Below, in pieces: positions 1 through 10,910 of a stretch of 64,000 bases of DNA. The notes below the pieces were generated by a model. That model did no database searches. It was not told the DNA's origin and worked only from the letters and a program-made list of their open reading frames with translations. Within the stretch, counting starts at the first letter, position 1; every line of letters begins with the position of its first letter. The stretch lies in assembly GCA_028023455.1 (NCBI GenBank), contig JAQFVV010012496.1, positions 2,232,001 to 2,296,000 on the forward strand. The letters are read 5' to 3'. A program made the translations under genes and the position numbers. This stretch comes from Epiperipatus broadwayi (lineage: Eukaryota; Onychophora; Udeonychophora; Euonychophora; Peripatidae).

Positions 1-850
1 TAATTAGATTACATAATTTATGCTAAAAAAGATTGACATTGAGAAGGATACACGACCGAGTGACTCCATATCATCTAAACTTTTTACAACAGTTTTACAA
101 GAAGTATTTTGTCAATTAAAATGGGAAGCTACGAGAGCAAAAGTAAATGGAGATTAGTCATCTAGATTTTATAAATGATGTAGTTGTTTTTGCAAATAAT
201 GCTTTAAGGCTTCAAAAATCTTAATAAGTAAGAAAGTAGAAGTAGAAAAAAAAATAGAAGACTAAAGTAATGTTGAATAGATTTTCTCAAAAGAAGAAAA
301 TAAAGATTGATAATGATGAGTTAGAAGAAGTTAACCAACTACAAATATCTGGTCAGATTATTACTACAGATGGAAACATAATGGATGAAATTAATCATAG
401 AATTAAGCTTGCTCGGAGTACTTTTGGCAGAATTAATTTAATGTTAAAAGGAAATATGCCTGTGTGTTTGAAAAAGATTTTTAATCAATGTGTTATCAGT
501 TCTCACTTATGGATCTGAGACTTGAATACTTAACAAAAGAATGATACAGAGACTTCAGACAACTCAATGAAGTATGGAGAGATAAATGTTAGGAGTAATA
601 AGAAGAGATCAAAAACGAAATACATGGGTGAGAGTTGCTAAATGAGATGATGATAGATGGATAGTTGAAACCTTAAACTGGATTCCAAGAGACTGTAAAA
701 GACCTAGAAAGAGACCATATGTGAGATGGATGAAGTAAGGAAATGTGCTAAGGTGATGTGAAGAGAGGCTAGAAATCGGAGAAGATAGACTGAACTTGGA
801 GAGATCTTCATTCTACAGTGGATCGATAATGGCTGAAAATGATGATGGTG
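1..850 (+). mobile_element. RTE-type LINE 3' end (decayed)
   Basis: This is the C-terminal end of an RTE-clade non-LTR retrotransposon polyprotein, broken by stops and frameshifts. The longest open piece (270-518, 82 codons) holds the connection region after the reverse transcriptase, with GNIMDEINHRIKLA near residues 38-51 and a CLKKIFN block. Around 683-732 the frame reads IPRDCKRPRKRPYVRWM, followed by a tail resembling REARNRRRWTELGEIF, which is the usual RTE C-terminus. The element ends near 850 in a GATGATG-type simple tail. A second copy of the same family lies at 34480-35350, and antisense copies of the tail lie at 15975 and 47672. The left boundary is outside the window. It is inactive. 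Confidence 0.8.
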
Positions 851-1170
851 ACTAAAATTGCTTTGTAACCTGATGAGTTTTGCTTTTCTAAATCCTGTCA
901 ATGACTTGTAAATATGCACTGCGAAAATTACTCATTTCATGACCTTTTATTATTACAAAGATACTAAACTTTCTAGACTCCCTAGTATAGGATCATTAAA
1001 GTTGATTTTTCCTTTGTCGTATTTTCATTTTGGACATGCTTTTATCATATAAAACCACTAATATTGATTTTATTGTTTATTATTCTTCAGAGATTATTAT
1101 TATTATATCATTTGCATATCTTAAATTGCATTGATATCCCTTTGCACTTTAATTTGGCTTAAATGTGAAG

Positions 1171-1262
1171 ATATTTAAAAGCTTCATGCTTTCAAACCTA
1201 ACAACTTCAGTCTGACTTAGATATATAGAAAGACAAGTAAAGAAGAGGGTGGCCCGCCCTTT
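1171..1262 (+). repeat. Dispersed repeat fragment shared with 43.8 kb
   Basis: The segment running from AGCTTCATGCT through a GAAAG...AAGTAAAGAAG block to TTTTCTTG matches, with substitutions, the left part of the repeat at 43805-44015. That repeat in turn contains one arm of the 16401-16609 palindrome. Confidence 0.5.
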
Positions 1263-2660
1263 TCTTGTAAAATTCTCTGTCTTGTATTTACGGCTTGATC
1301 ATTATTCAGACAGCCATCATAACATCTGATTGGCTGTTAGATAAGCATTATAATAAGCACGAAAGGTTTGCTGCCTTTCAATTTAATTCCATTACAATTT
1401 CTAAATGGTTAATGAATATCCTTAATAAGACTGGATTTGTCATGTCATGTGTCTTTTCCAATTTCAAACCAATTTCCACTTTTTAACATTTTCTCATTGC
1501 TAATTTTGGCTTATCATAAATATTTTTTTAAAACAATAATCAATTTGTGATCTACTCCATATAAGTACTCATCAAGTCACTTTTTTCAATCAATGCAATC
1601 AAAGTTCTCAACACAGATTCTTCTTCTGGCTTTCTCTGCAGTAAATAAAAGTAATAAATATCTGTTGCATAGGATTTCTGTTTTTTCTAAATCCATCCAA
1701 TTTGTTCATCTGCCAAGTTCTTTCATTTGGCATTCAACTTTCCATTCAAGAAATTCATTAAAATTTTCCCTAAAATACCAATTACTGCAATTGTTCTGAA
1801 ATTTTCACGTTCTGATTTGCTCCTCTTTTTGATAAGTACCATACCTTCTTTCTATCAATATTAGCCAGCCTTTAGATTTCTTTAAGTAAACTAATTTCGC
1901 CACTGCATCATTTCCAAGACTTTTATTCAGAATTCTTCAACTAAATGATTGCACTAATAACTTTTTTTAAATAAAATATTAATTTCTCTATTGTAAGACA
2001 ATAATGTAAATCAATAAAAAAGTAAGAGTTCTTTTACTTATTTTTCATTGAAATTAGCATTATATAGATAGAGCATTGCTTCTCTAATGCTTTCTATTTT
2101 CAATCTTCCTAATGCGCATTTTTCCATGTTCATCTTTTAATATCTTCTGTTTTGCTAACCATTTTCTATTAAGGTTTCTTCTTATCTTGTAAACTTGTTT
2201 GGATTTATATTTGCCATGATATTTTTCTGTACTTCTAAACCAAACTTCCAATCATTTTTGTCTCTTTCCTGTTTTATTTACCTCATTCTACTTTGCATTA
2301 TATATACAGCTACTTTGCAAGTATTGAACTGTCTGATTTTTCAACAGCCAATTTCCTGGATCAGTTTCAACATTTCTTGTTTGATCCAATCTTCCTTAAT
2401 CTTCGCTCCTCTGATATAATTTCATCAACAACTTCTTCCAAAACCTCAAGATTTTCAATTCTTGAAATTATGACTTTTCTGTCTACAATTTTTCATTTTT
2501 CTCCTTAAACACTAATGGAGATTTTTCCATTATCTCCTACCTCAAATATTATGGTTAGACATTTTTATTTTTGAAAATGAGTTTTATTTAAGTTCTAGAT
2601 ATTTAATGTTATTAAGCTATATTCTGAATCTAAGCCTGACCTCTAAAATGTGTAGTATTA

Positions 2661-2735
2661 CCGTACTAGTATTGATCATCTTTTCTTTCTTGTTCATTGT
2701 GGCATTTCCGTACTAGTATTGACCATCTTTGGCTC
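2661..2735 (+). repeat. Short tandem duplication, period about 47 bp
   Basis: The 15-mer CCGTACTAGTATTGA occurs at 2661 and 2708, followed in both copies by a CATCTTT block. Confidence 0.6.
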
Positions 2736-4739
2736 CTTGTTCTACCACCATTCAATATCCGTATCCATTTTCTGAAGACTGTTGGAATTGAGTGTTATAA
2801 ATTGTAGAACCAATTTATAAATATATTTATGATCATAAATAGATATATTTACTTTAGAATAAAGTAAAATCTAGGAGTCTTTCATTAGATTCATTTCTGT
2901 CTTAAAATCAAATCTGCTCAGTTTGCTTCTACTCTACACATTATGACTTTTGATGTTAGCATTCCAATGTCCTCAAATGTTAATAATGTATTTAAAAAGG
3001 TAAAATACATCAAGAGTACGTTCCAGATGACTGTAAAATTCATTTGTACTATTTGATGTAGATGTATATACATAAAACACCATGATGTTAAAAAAATTTA
3101 CTTTGAATTTAGCTGCCGATATTATTGCAATGATGAGCTTATATTCTATCAATAAATCTTGCGCATGTTTTACATAGTAGAAATTCTATATTTGCTTGAT
3201 CGGTTTGGATCACTTTCTGATTAGATGATAACTGCTATTTAACTCTCGATAATCAATCAAACATACTTCGGTTATTTCAAGAATTTGTTTTCAAAAGTTC
3301 CGTAAAGTTCTGATATTCCATATTGCCACACACGTTATATGATTTAACAGTTAAAATTTAAGGCATTCTGTAAATGATTTTTCTACCTAATTCATGATTT
3401 CTTAAATTAGATATGCAAACCTCGTTTTTTACAGAATGATACCCAAGCTGGAATGAGTCATTGTGAAAGTTTCATTGTAATTCGTGCATCGATATGATCA
3501 ACTGTTCTAGGAACATTTATATGATCGAGATAATTTATCTTAAGACATAGAAAACTGATCATCCTAACAAGAACATAAATCTTTTTCAATCATTCCTTTG
3601 AAAAACAGATGCAGCAAATTATTACTATTATTTACTGTAGCAAATGACAGTTGTTGACGACGACTCAAATAACTTCCACCTTAAGAGCCTCTTAATATCT
3701 TTCTCCTTTGCAAATCTGATTATCGTAAACAATCCCAAACTCTAGGTGAAGTAATTATAAGGCAGTAAAGAATATCGTGATCAGGAACAGTGTATTTGTT
3801 ATTAAAAAATAACTTCCATATCTAGGACCACTATACTATCTGTCAAAGATCCATCATATAGCCTAAGTTCAGCACCAAATTTTTCTTCTCATCAAAAAAA
3901 AAAAGGATTTTGAATTTATGTTCTTCAATAAATCAATGTAAGATTAAAAACATATATATATATTTAAAAAATCATTCATTATGCATATAAAATATTCATA
4001 ACGTCTATCAAAATAAAAGGAATAAAAATTACAAAGGACATACAGGGGCAAGTTTATATAAATACACACAAACATGAGGAAAAAAATACACTTCATATAT
4101 TTATCTTAAAATATATGAGCATAAATGTTCATAGATATGAATTTGATTTTGTTTGGGATAGATTTAATTACTAATATTGTTAACTTTATAGTCCAAAAAA
4201 GTAATTTCATTCGTATATATCACCAGTAGCAGTAACCAACATAGCCAAATAAAAAACGGAAAACGAAAAAAAACATTTAACAAGAATTTACTATAACTAT
4301 ACAAAACCAAATATATGGATCCCAAAACAACCATATACAGCATATACTGTTTCCATTATTTTGTTTATGTTATTATGTGTTGTTCTTTAAACTTCCATAC
4401 CAAACTTTTCTTTCTGAAATGTTTCAATACTATTTCTAATTATTGCTCTCCACTGTATTTTATCCTTAGTTATATATACCCAATTAAAACAATTAATATC
4501 ACATATCTTTATGATATAAAATTCATAATGTAAACCAAGACGGCTCTTCTATGATAATGCTCAAGATGATTAGAAAATATTTTTTTAGGAAATCTTCTAC
4601 TGTCCAACAAATATAGGATTTTATAGTGTCACATCAATCTTGCCATTGTAATTTTAGAATTTGACAAAGCATTCTTAAATGAAAATTTCCTAATACCTTC
4701 CCATTTGCATTGACAGAGAATCCAAGTCATAATTCATAC

Positions 4740-5052
4740 AATAAGTAAAATAATATAATTATCTTCTTTCTTTTCTTATGTACCGATTTCTATTTTTACG
4801 TATCATATCATTTACAATTTTCTTAAACACTTCAACAATACTATTTTTTATATCAAAACTTTATTCTTACAGTTTCGCTGTCCTGCATTCATCATCAGAA
4901 CTCTTTACAATCTTATTTCTCAAAACCAAGATTGTAAAAAGCTCTGATGATGACTGTAGGGCAGTCGAAAATGTAAGAATAAAGTTTTGTTATAAAAAAT
5001 AGTATTGTTAAAGTGTTTGAGAAAATTGTAAATGGTATAATAAGTAAAATAA
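4740..5052. mobile_element. Foldback element with hammerhead-like cores and 14-bp TSD
   Basis: The 14-mer AATAAGTAAAATAA is present at 4740-4753 and 5039-5052 and brackets a hairpin-forming insertion. The two arms (about 4806-4916 and 4929-5037) are inverted copies of each other around a centre near 4922. Each arm carries CTGATGA, a GACTG/CAGTC-like stem and GAAA. A target duplication of this length fits target-primed insertion by a retroelement (LINE or Penelope-like) better than a cut-and-paste transposon. The insertion lies inside LINE sequence. Confidence 0.75.
4944..4970 (+). ncRNA. Hammerhead-like core, right arm
   Basis: CTGATGA (4944-4950) is followed by a GACTG...CAGTC stem II and GAAA (4967-4970). 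Helix I pairing is weak (about two base pairs), so I treat this as a relic or a divergent hammerhead. The mirror copy on the left arm is at 4873-4898 on the minus strand. Confidence 0.45.
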
Positions 5053-5395
5053 CAGTTTTATCTATAACTAATTTAGCTGCAATAATTATATCAGTGCAAT
5101 CAAATACTCTACATTTTAACATATTAAATGCAGAAGCAACATTAGCGTGAGTTGAAAAATATATAGATCTCTACTTTCTATTTAAAGCTAATAAGATATT
5201 TAAATTGAATATATTCTTAAGTTGATAACCATTCAAACTAAAAAGTAGCTGATATAATCGTTGAAGATTTTTCTTCCACCACTAGCTGATAAAAGACTAA
5301 TATTTTTGAACATTAATTGTTATATTTAAAATATTAATGTAAATAATCAAGAAATTTTACTAGCATAGTGTCAAACTGTAATTCCAAAGAAAAAA

Positions 5396-5653
5396 GAATC
5401 AACCCTCCACACATGTGAAATATTATAATATTCAATTAATGATGTTAAATACTAGTAAACTCTCGATTTAAATCGCAAGATAAAGACTGAACAGATAAGA
5501 ATGCTTAAGATTTGCCTATGTAATTCATTTAGGTATGAAGATAAGAGAGCCGTTCTTACCTAAGTCTTTATCTTATGATTTGGATCAAGAGTTTACTCAT
5601 TTATCATCATTAATTGAATATTACAATATGGTGCAAGTGTGGAGGGTTGATTC
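5396..5653. repeat. Foldback/MITE with 15-bp perfect terminal inverted repeats
   Basis: GAATCAACCCTCCAC at 5396 is the exact reverse complement of the right end at 5639-5653. Inverted similarity continues inward through TTCAATTAATGATG and the AGTAAACTC blocks to a centre near 5525. There is no coding capacity. It is inserted in the minus-strand LINE fragment. Confidence 0.75.
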
Positions 5654-6048
5654 CCTTATCCTTAGAATTAAAACATTAAGTAGATTCTGAAGATCATCAT
5701 TAATAAAAGTAAGGATAGGATAATCTATCAACATACTGTAAACGCAGAATATAAGATGAAAAAGTTGATTCAAAATTAAAAATCCCACCATTAAACCTAT
5801 TTCACATCTTAAATACTGATCCATTAAGCCACTTGGAATCAATTCCAAGGATCATAAGCATAACAATTAAAAACAATATTAGAGCAAGGACACATTTTCA
5901 TTTAATATCAGTTTTCATTTCAAATATCACAGATTTTCTATCTGTAGTTTAATAACACTTCTCATCCCTCATAAAAACGTTATACAATACAAATATACTC
6001 AGGAGAACAACTATCTAATTTCAGTTTCACATATCTATTTAATTAGCC

Positions 6049-6220
6049 ATTAGAAACCCGTCGACACTTCGACGATCCCAATATAGATGCCAATCAAGAA
6101 TTTCCAAACTGTTGGCAAAGCAACCTCTTTTTAGTTAAAAGGGGGTTGCCTTGACAACAGTTTGAAATTCTTGATTGTTATCTATATTGAGATTGTTTAA
6201 ATGTTGACTAGTTTCTAATG
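6049..6220. repeat. 172-bp foldback element
   Basis: CATTAGAAAC at 6049 pairs with GTTTCTAATG at 6211-6220. The arms continue with imperfect inverted similarity (CCCAATATAGAT.CCAATCAAGAATTTC and CAAACTGTTG) to a GC-richer loop near 6130. A related arm fragment occurs at 12979-13031. Confidence 0.75.
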
Positions 6221-7189
6221 TTACTTAAAAACTCATTTAGCCTTGAACAATATTACCCTTACTATTTAATTAGGTAAATCAAATGTCTTGGCTTAATCAA
6301 AAAAGGCAACATATATAAATCACTCTTTTATTCCTGACACTTTTCTTGCAATTTGTTAATAAAAACATTACCTATAACTCTTTCTGATTCTCTAGTAACA
6401 ATTCATTAGCGATTGAACCCAACTATTGATTAAAATCCTTGAGAGATAAGAATGCTAATCTATGATAATTATTATAATTTTGTCCATTGCCTTTATTTTT
6501 AAAAAATAAAAACAAGAGAAAAGCATCTTAAATTCAAGTAGCACAACTTTATGAGGTATATATTTATTCCTATAAAAAGTCCCAATATTTTTTTAAAGTT
6601 AACATATCACTACTATATTTTTAAAAAATCTCCATGTATCTCATCAGAAATCTGCAATCTTTCATTTTTAAGATTACAAACAACTTCATTAAACTCTATA
6701 GCTAAATGAATAATATATATATTATTAAAAGTTGTCATCTCAATTCTTGAACGATTTTTCAAACATAAAACACTCCTTCCATTTAATCAAAACACCATTA
6801 TCTTACAAAAGCATGCAATTGATGAATTTAATAGAAATACACAATTTTTGACGTCTATTTAATACGTTACTTTCAATGTATCAAAAAAGATTTAAAGTGA
6901 CCATGATTGGCAAATGTTTGTATCGCATTTGCAGTTTTAATCCACCAAACATACATCCTCTTACCAGTCAATGAATTCCTGTCTTTACTCTATATTGACT
7001 ATGAAGCCCTGTCTTCAATTTACTACATACATATAGATGTGTGTGTATGTTTATACACCCACTGAGGTAAGCATTTTAAACGACAATAGTTTATAATATT
7101 AATTCTATTTATAATATTTATTTACGAGCCAATTCATAAAAACAAAAATACCTATGTGAATGTTCATTATTTAGCATCTTAAAATCAAG
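6221..7189. other. Intronic gap
   Basis: AT-rich sequence with homopolymer runs and no supported gene, RNA or mobile-element boundary. Confidence 0.4.
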
Positions 7190-7524
7190 TTCACTAAAAC
7201 TACCAAAATCATACTTTTCTTTATTTTGCTGTAATATCCTATAAATACAATTTATCCAAACCAATTTCAACACTTTTTAGCAAAACTCTTTATTTGTACA
7301 TATATACATACACCTTACGTTTCGACTGTCCTGCAGTCTTCTTCAGAGCCAGTTCACTTTGATCTCTTAAAAAAAAAAACGTTTTTTTAAGAGATCAAAG
7401 TGAACTGGCTCTGAAGAAGACTGAAGGACAGTCGAAACGTAAGGTGTATGTATATATGTACAAATAAAGAGTTTTGTTAAAAAGTATTCGAAGTGGTTTG
7501 AATAAATTGTATTCACTAAAACTA
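7190..7524. mobile_element. Foldback element with hammerhead-like cores and 13-bp TSD
   Basis: The 13-mer TTCACTAAAACTA occurs at 7190-7202 and 7512-7524 and encloses an insertion made mostly of a near-perfect palindrome (about 7244-7515, centre near 7375). Both arms contain CTGAAGA, a GACTG/CAGTC stem and GAAACGT. It is the same family as the foldback at 4740-5052, down to the ACGTAAG-type and AAATAAAGAGTTTTG-type blocks. The long duplication suggests retroelement-style insertion of an inverted dimer. Confidence 0.8.
7411..7440 (+). ncRNA. Hammerhead-like core, right arm
   Basis: CTGAAGA (7411-7417) is followed by GACTG/CAGTC as stem II, GAAA (7434-7437), then CGTA that could form a tiny helix III. 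The mirror copy is on the minus strand at 7320-7346. Helix I is poor, so activity is doubtful. Confidence 0.5.
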
Positions 7525-9774
7525 ATAATTTGCTAATCATCATGTAATTCAAACTATGAAAAAAATTGTTAATATACACAGTGAATTACATATATATGAA
7601 AATATATTTAAGGCAATAAATAATATCTATCTTTATAAATATTTATTTATTGTAAAAAAAAAGCCGAGATTATCTGCTATATCTGACTAAACGGCTCTTA
7701 GTAAATTATGTAAAATAGCAGGTAATAGCAACACTGTGTTCATAATATTGCATACTATGCAGTCCTAGGTGTACAAACTACTTTTCAAAATGTCCACATA
7801 GTGAGCCGTAACATGCACTTATCAATATATTCTAATTCAAATATAAGTTATCCAAAAAAAAAAAAGGTAAATAAATAAAAAATATATTAAAATTCATAAA
7901 TTTAATAAATTTTACATTATGGCAATGGCCATTTTTCCACCTCGGAACTCATATTTTTGTTTATTAACGTTATATTGAAAGCTTATATATTTTACTTTTC
8001 CATCCCCCCCCCCTCCAAATGTTTGATATATTACAGTATATTATGCAATAAAAAAAAATATTTTTTTTTCAAAAATTTCCATAAAATATGATGTAAAGTT
8101 ATGATTATTTATTAATGGCATAGGAAATATGTAAATATTTTGAGATAAAGGTTTTAATTTTTATCATAAGCACATCGAATGTTTATAATAGTCAAACAAT
8201 GTCTTTTTTGACTGTAGAAGGACCTCTCTAACTTCGACAGAAGCTAGTGACTTTAGAAAGATAAGAACGGCTGTTTTACCTTTAACGTAAATTCCCATAT
8301 TCAAGACTCATATGATAACGGTTAAAATCTTTCTCTAAAAGTTACTGATTTAAACTAGCAGAAAAAAACAATTGTAAAATATTCTTCTATTGCATCAGAA
8401 AACTTATGTATTCATAGGGAGGAAAAGATTACAGAAGAAAAAAGATATATGAATGACTGACATCGAGATGAATTAATGTAAATGTGTGAACACATACAAT
8501 AAATATGTAAATATGACTCTCAACTTTATTATTGAAACCTAAATTTTTTTAAAAATTTTATTTGTATATACAGGCTATATGCATAAACAAAGCATCTGTT
8601 ACATATATATGTATGCATGTTTAAAAGCATTGTAGACTTCCATTACAATAAACAATATTACTATAATGTAAGCAAAGTTTATCAAAAAATAGTATGACTC
8701 TACTGTACTTACTTATGACATAATTTAACATAAAAATTACAATAAAGTAAGATTTTCAACAAAACTAACTTTATAAAAATGGGCAAAGGAATAATATATT
8801 GAAAATACATATTTTACACACATATCTACTAATGTGTGTGTGCGGATGTGGGCACTCAATTCATACTCCAGCAAAACAAAAAATAATAAAACTTACTATA
8901 TTTATTTTTATTATGAAAATAGATAATGATTAAGTATCAGATTAATAATTTTCTGATATCAATCTGTCAATAGAAACACCTTTTTTAAAATTTACAGAAA
9001 ATGCATATAGGAATTTGACTAGCGGCAGATGTGGCCTCTCCGGTGATTTTGATGTTTTAAATCTTTAACGATTTGCAAATTCATAGAATAACCACCCAGC
9101 TTGAATTGAATGGTTTGAAGGCATTCCTTTCAGTAGATCTTTAATAAATTTCTTCAAACAGACTAAAAGCTTTCTCGTACAATGCAAATTTAATGCTTCA
9201 AACTGTGTATGCAATTTTAGCCCTTTTAGAAGAACAATAAATAGAGCGGCAGCATTGTTTTTCTTTTTCATTATTCACAAATGGAGAATTTGTTTTTCTT
9301 AAACAAACAGCAACTGCTGAGTATGATTTTTTTTATCTTTACAAGTGAATTAATAATTCTAATTTTATAACTAATACTTCTATAGATTTATCCATGGTAA
9401 TACATGTGTCACTACAATCACTGTAAAATACATCCACAATTGTCAGACATGATGTAATTATTTTCAATTATTCTTTGTGGTTACCCCTATTTTATACATT
9501 GAACAATTAAAATTTAACATGTGGCATTATATATTTTAGTTTTATCTATTTTTGTCAGATGCCAGCTATAATCAGGGAAGACAAAAGATTTCTAAAATAC
9601 AAACAAGGCTTATTTTGATTAATTTATATATATATATATTATATCAGTAATTGTAGTAAAGTAATTTTTTTTTGAAAAAAAAAGTTTTCTTTTTTATTTA
9701 CAAATGCTTAATATTATTATTTTTATATTTACGTGATGTTTATATGTACCTTTTTTTGGTGCTTGTCTTATAGA
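7525..9774. other. Intronic gap
   Basis: A/T-rich sequence with poly-A and poly-C runs (for example near 8006-8013) and short TA tracts. A 68-codon minus-strand frame at 9065-9271 is the most protein-like segment, but it matches no family I know and has no flanking splice pattern I trust. Confidence 0.4.
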
Positions 9775-10910
9775 TAAAGATTCCGTTGGATGGCGCCATT
9801 TTCACACTAAAACTATAAAATATGACCATTCTCGGGCCGTTGATTATAATAATTTTGCTGTGCTTTTTTGTAATGCAAAAATAAAAACAAAACAAAATCG
9901 ACTTTTTTAAATATTATTTTTTATTAACGTATACAATTTAAATGATAATAATAAATGTAAAATAAAATCAACATATTACAATTTGATTCGTGTTTTTTAT
10001 ATTATATACTTTTTAAATTGTGTTACGGCTTTTTTTTATCAATTTTCTATCTGATATTTTTTTACTTGTGTTACGGCTTTTTTTTTATCAATTTTCTATC
10101 GGATATTTTTTTACTTGTGTTACGACTTTTTTTGTTGTTGTTTAACTAAAAAATAATAATTGTAATAAAAGTAAAAGTTGTTACGGTTAGATTTAGGGTT
10201 AGTTTTAAGGTTAGGTTTAGGGTTAGTGTTCTGTTGTTTGTAATGGTAAAATAAAAAAATTCAAAATCGTAACCGTACTCGGACAAAAGAAAGAAACTCA
10301 AACTTTTTTAAACAACAAACACATACAAATGTCTTTTTTACTTATTAAACATGTTTATAATATTTGCTTTTTATGAAATTTACAAAAAAACCTGTATATT
10401 TGGACTTTTCTTACTGGATATTTTTTTGGTACCGCTCTTTTTTACTTCAAAAATATAGACGGTAGAATCTTCTTTGTCTCGTGGAATGTTATGAACAGTA
10501 CGTTACTTGACACGTTACCTAATTGCAACTCAATAAAAACAGATATTTAACATTTTCCCAAATAAAAGTTCAATATAGTACGTTGTAAAAAGTCTTAGAA
10601 TTATTGCTTTAAAAAATCTGAACATTTCAATACTTTAAAATAAAAATCCAATGAAAACAACATTTCAATACAATTCAAATAAAAACTCTCTCATCAAGCC
10701 GTATTTATTTTATAAATTGTGAGAATTCGGAAAATGTATTTGCTGCTATGCGACATACATGCTGTACTGCGACGCGACATAGCGCCCTGCATTCTGTAGC
10801 ACAACAAAAAAGTTGTATTATAGAAAACGCGGGTTCGAACGTGTCGGCAACGGAAACAGCATTTTTATGTGTTTTGTCGCGAAAACCGCGCCATAGAGCG
10901 GCATCTTTAG
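9775..10910. mobile_element. TIR DNA element A (MITE-like, with tRNA-like block)
   Basis: The ends form imperfect terminal inverted repeats: AAAGATTCCG..GGATGGCGCC at the left, and at the right the reverse complement of AAAGATGCCGC..TATGGCGC. Inside are a near-duplicate 65-bp pair at about 10017-10130, telomere-like TTAGGGTTAG variants at about 10185-10235, and a 200-bp block (10230-10400) that closely matches the inside of element C (38880-39055). There is no transposase frame. The right end has a tRNA-like block with GGGTTCGAAC and then GCATTTTTATGTGTTTTG, also seen in element B. Confidence 0.7.
10772..10846 (+). repeat. tRNA-like block inside TIR element A
   Basis: An ACAAC/GTTGT stem resembling an anticodon arm is followed by CGGGTTCGAACG, which fits an RNA polymerase III B box and T-arm. 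The D-arm part is poorly conserved. Counterparts lie at the same place in elements B and C. Confidence 0.45.

Larger units (their letters stand above)
851..4639. other. Intronic gap with little structure
   Basis: This AT-rich stretch has no coding region I can support. The only structure I see is a dispersed-repeat fragment near 1171-1262, a short tandem duplication near 2661-2735, and A/T homopolymers. Open frames here are short and look like chance. Confidence 0.5.
4640..5850 (-). mobile_element. LINE reverse transcriptase fragment, interrupted by two foldbacks
   Basis: Parts of this stretch align by eye with the LINE at 21030-22500. The 5040-5150 segment resembles 21470-21540. The 5220-5300 segment resembles 21640-21740 (ATAACCAT..AA.CTAAAAGT). 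The 5660-5850 segment corresponds to the reverse transcriptase part around the FNL.QLQ..YADD region. The frame is destroyed. Two insertions split the copy: a foldback bounded by 14-bp direct repeats (4740-5052) and a palindrome at 5396-5653. On either side of both, the LINE sequence resumes, so the LINE is older than both insertions. Confidence 0.6.

Noticed and set aside
9065-9271. 68-codon minus-strand frame considered as an ARID2 exon
   Set aside because: No similarity to ARID2, and no convincing splice sites in phase.
10185-10235. TTAGGG-like repeats considered as an interstitial telomere
   Set aside because: Only a few imperfect units, and a matching block occurs inside another TIR element (38.84 kb), so they belong to the element.
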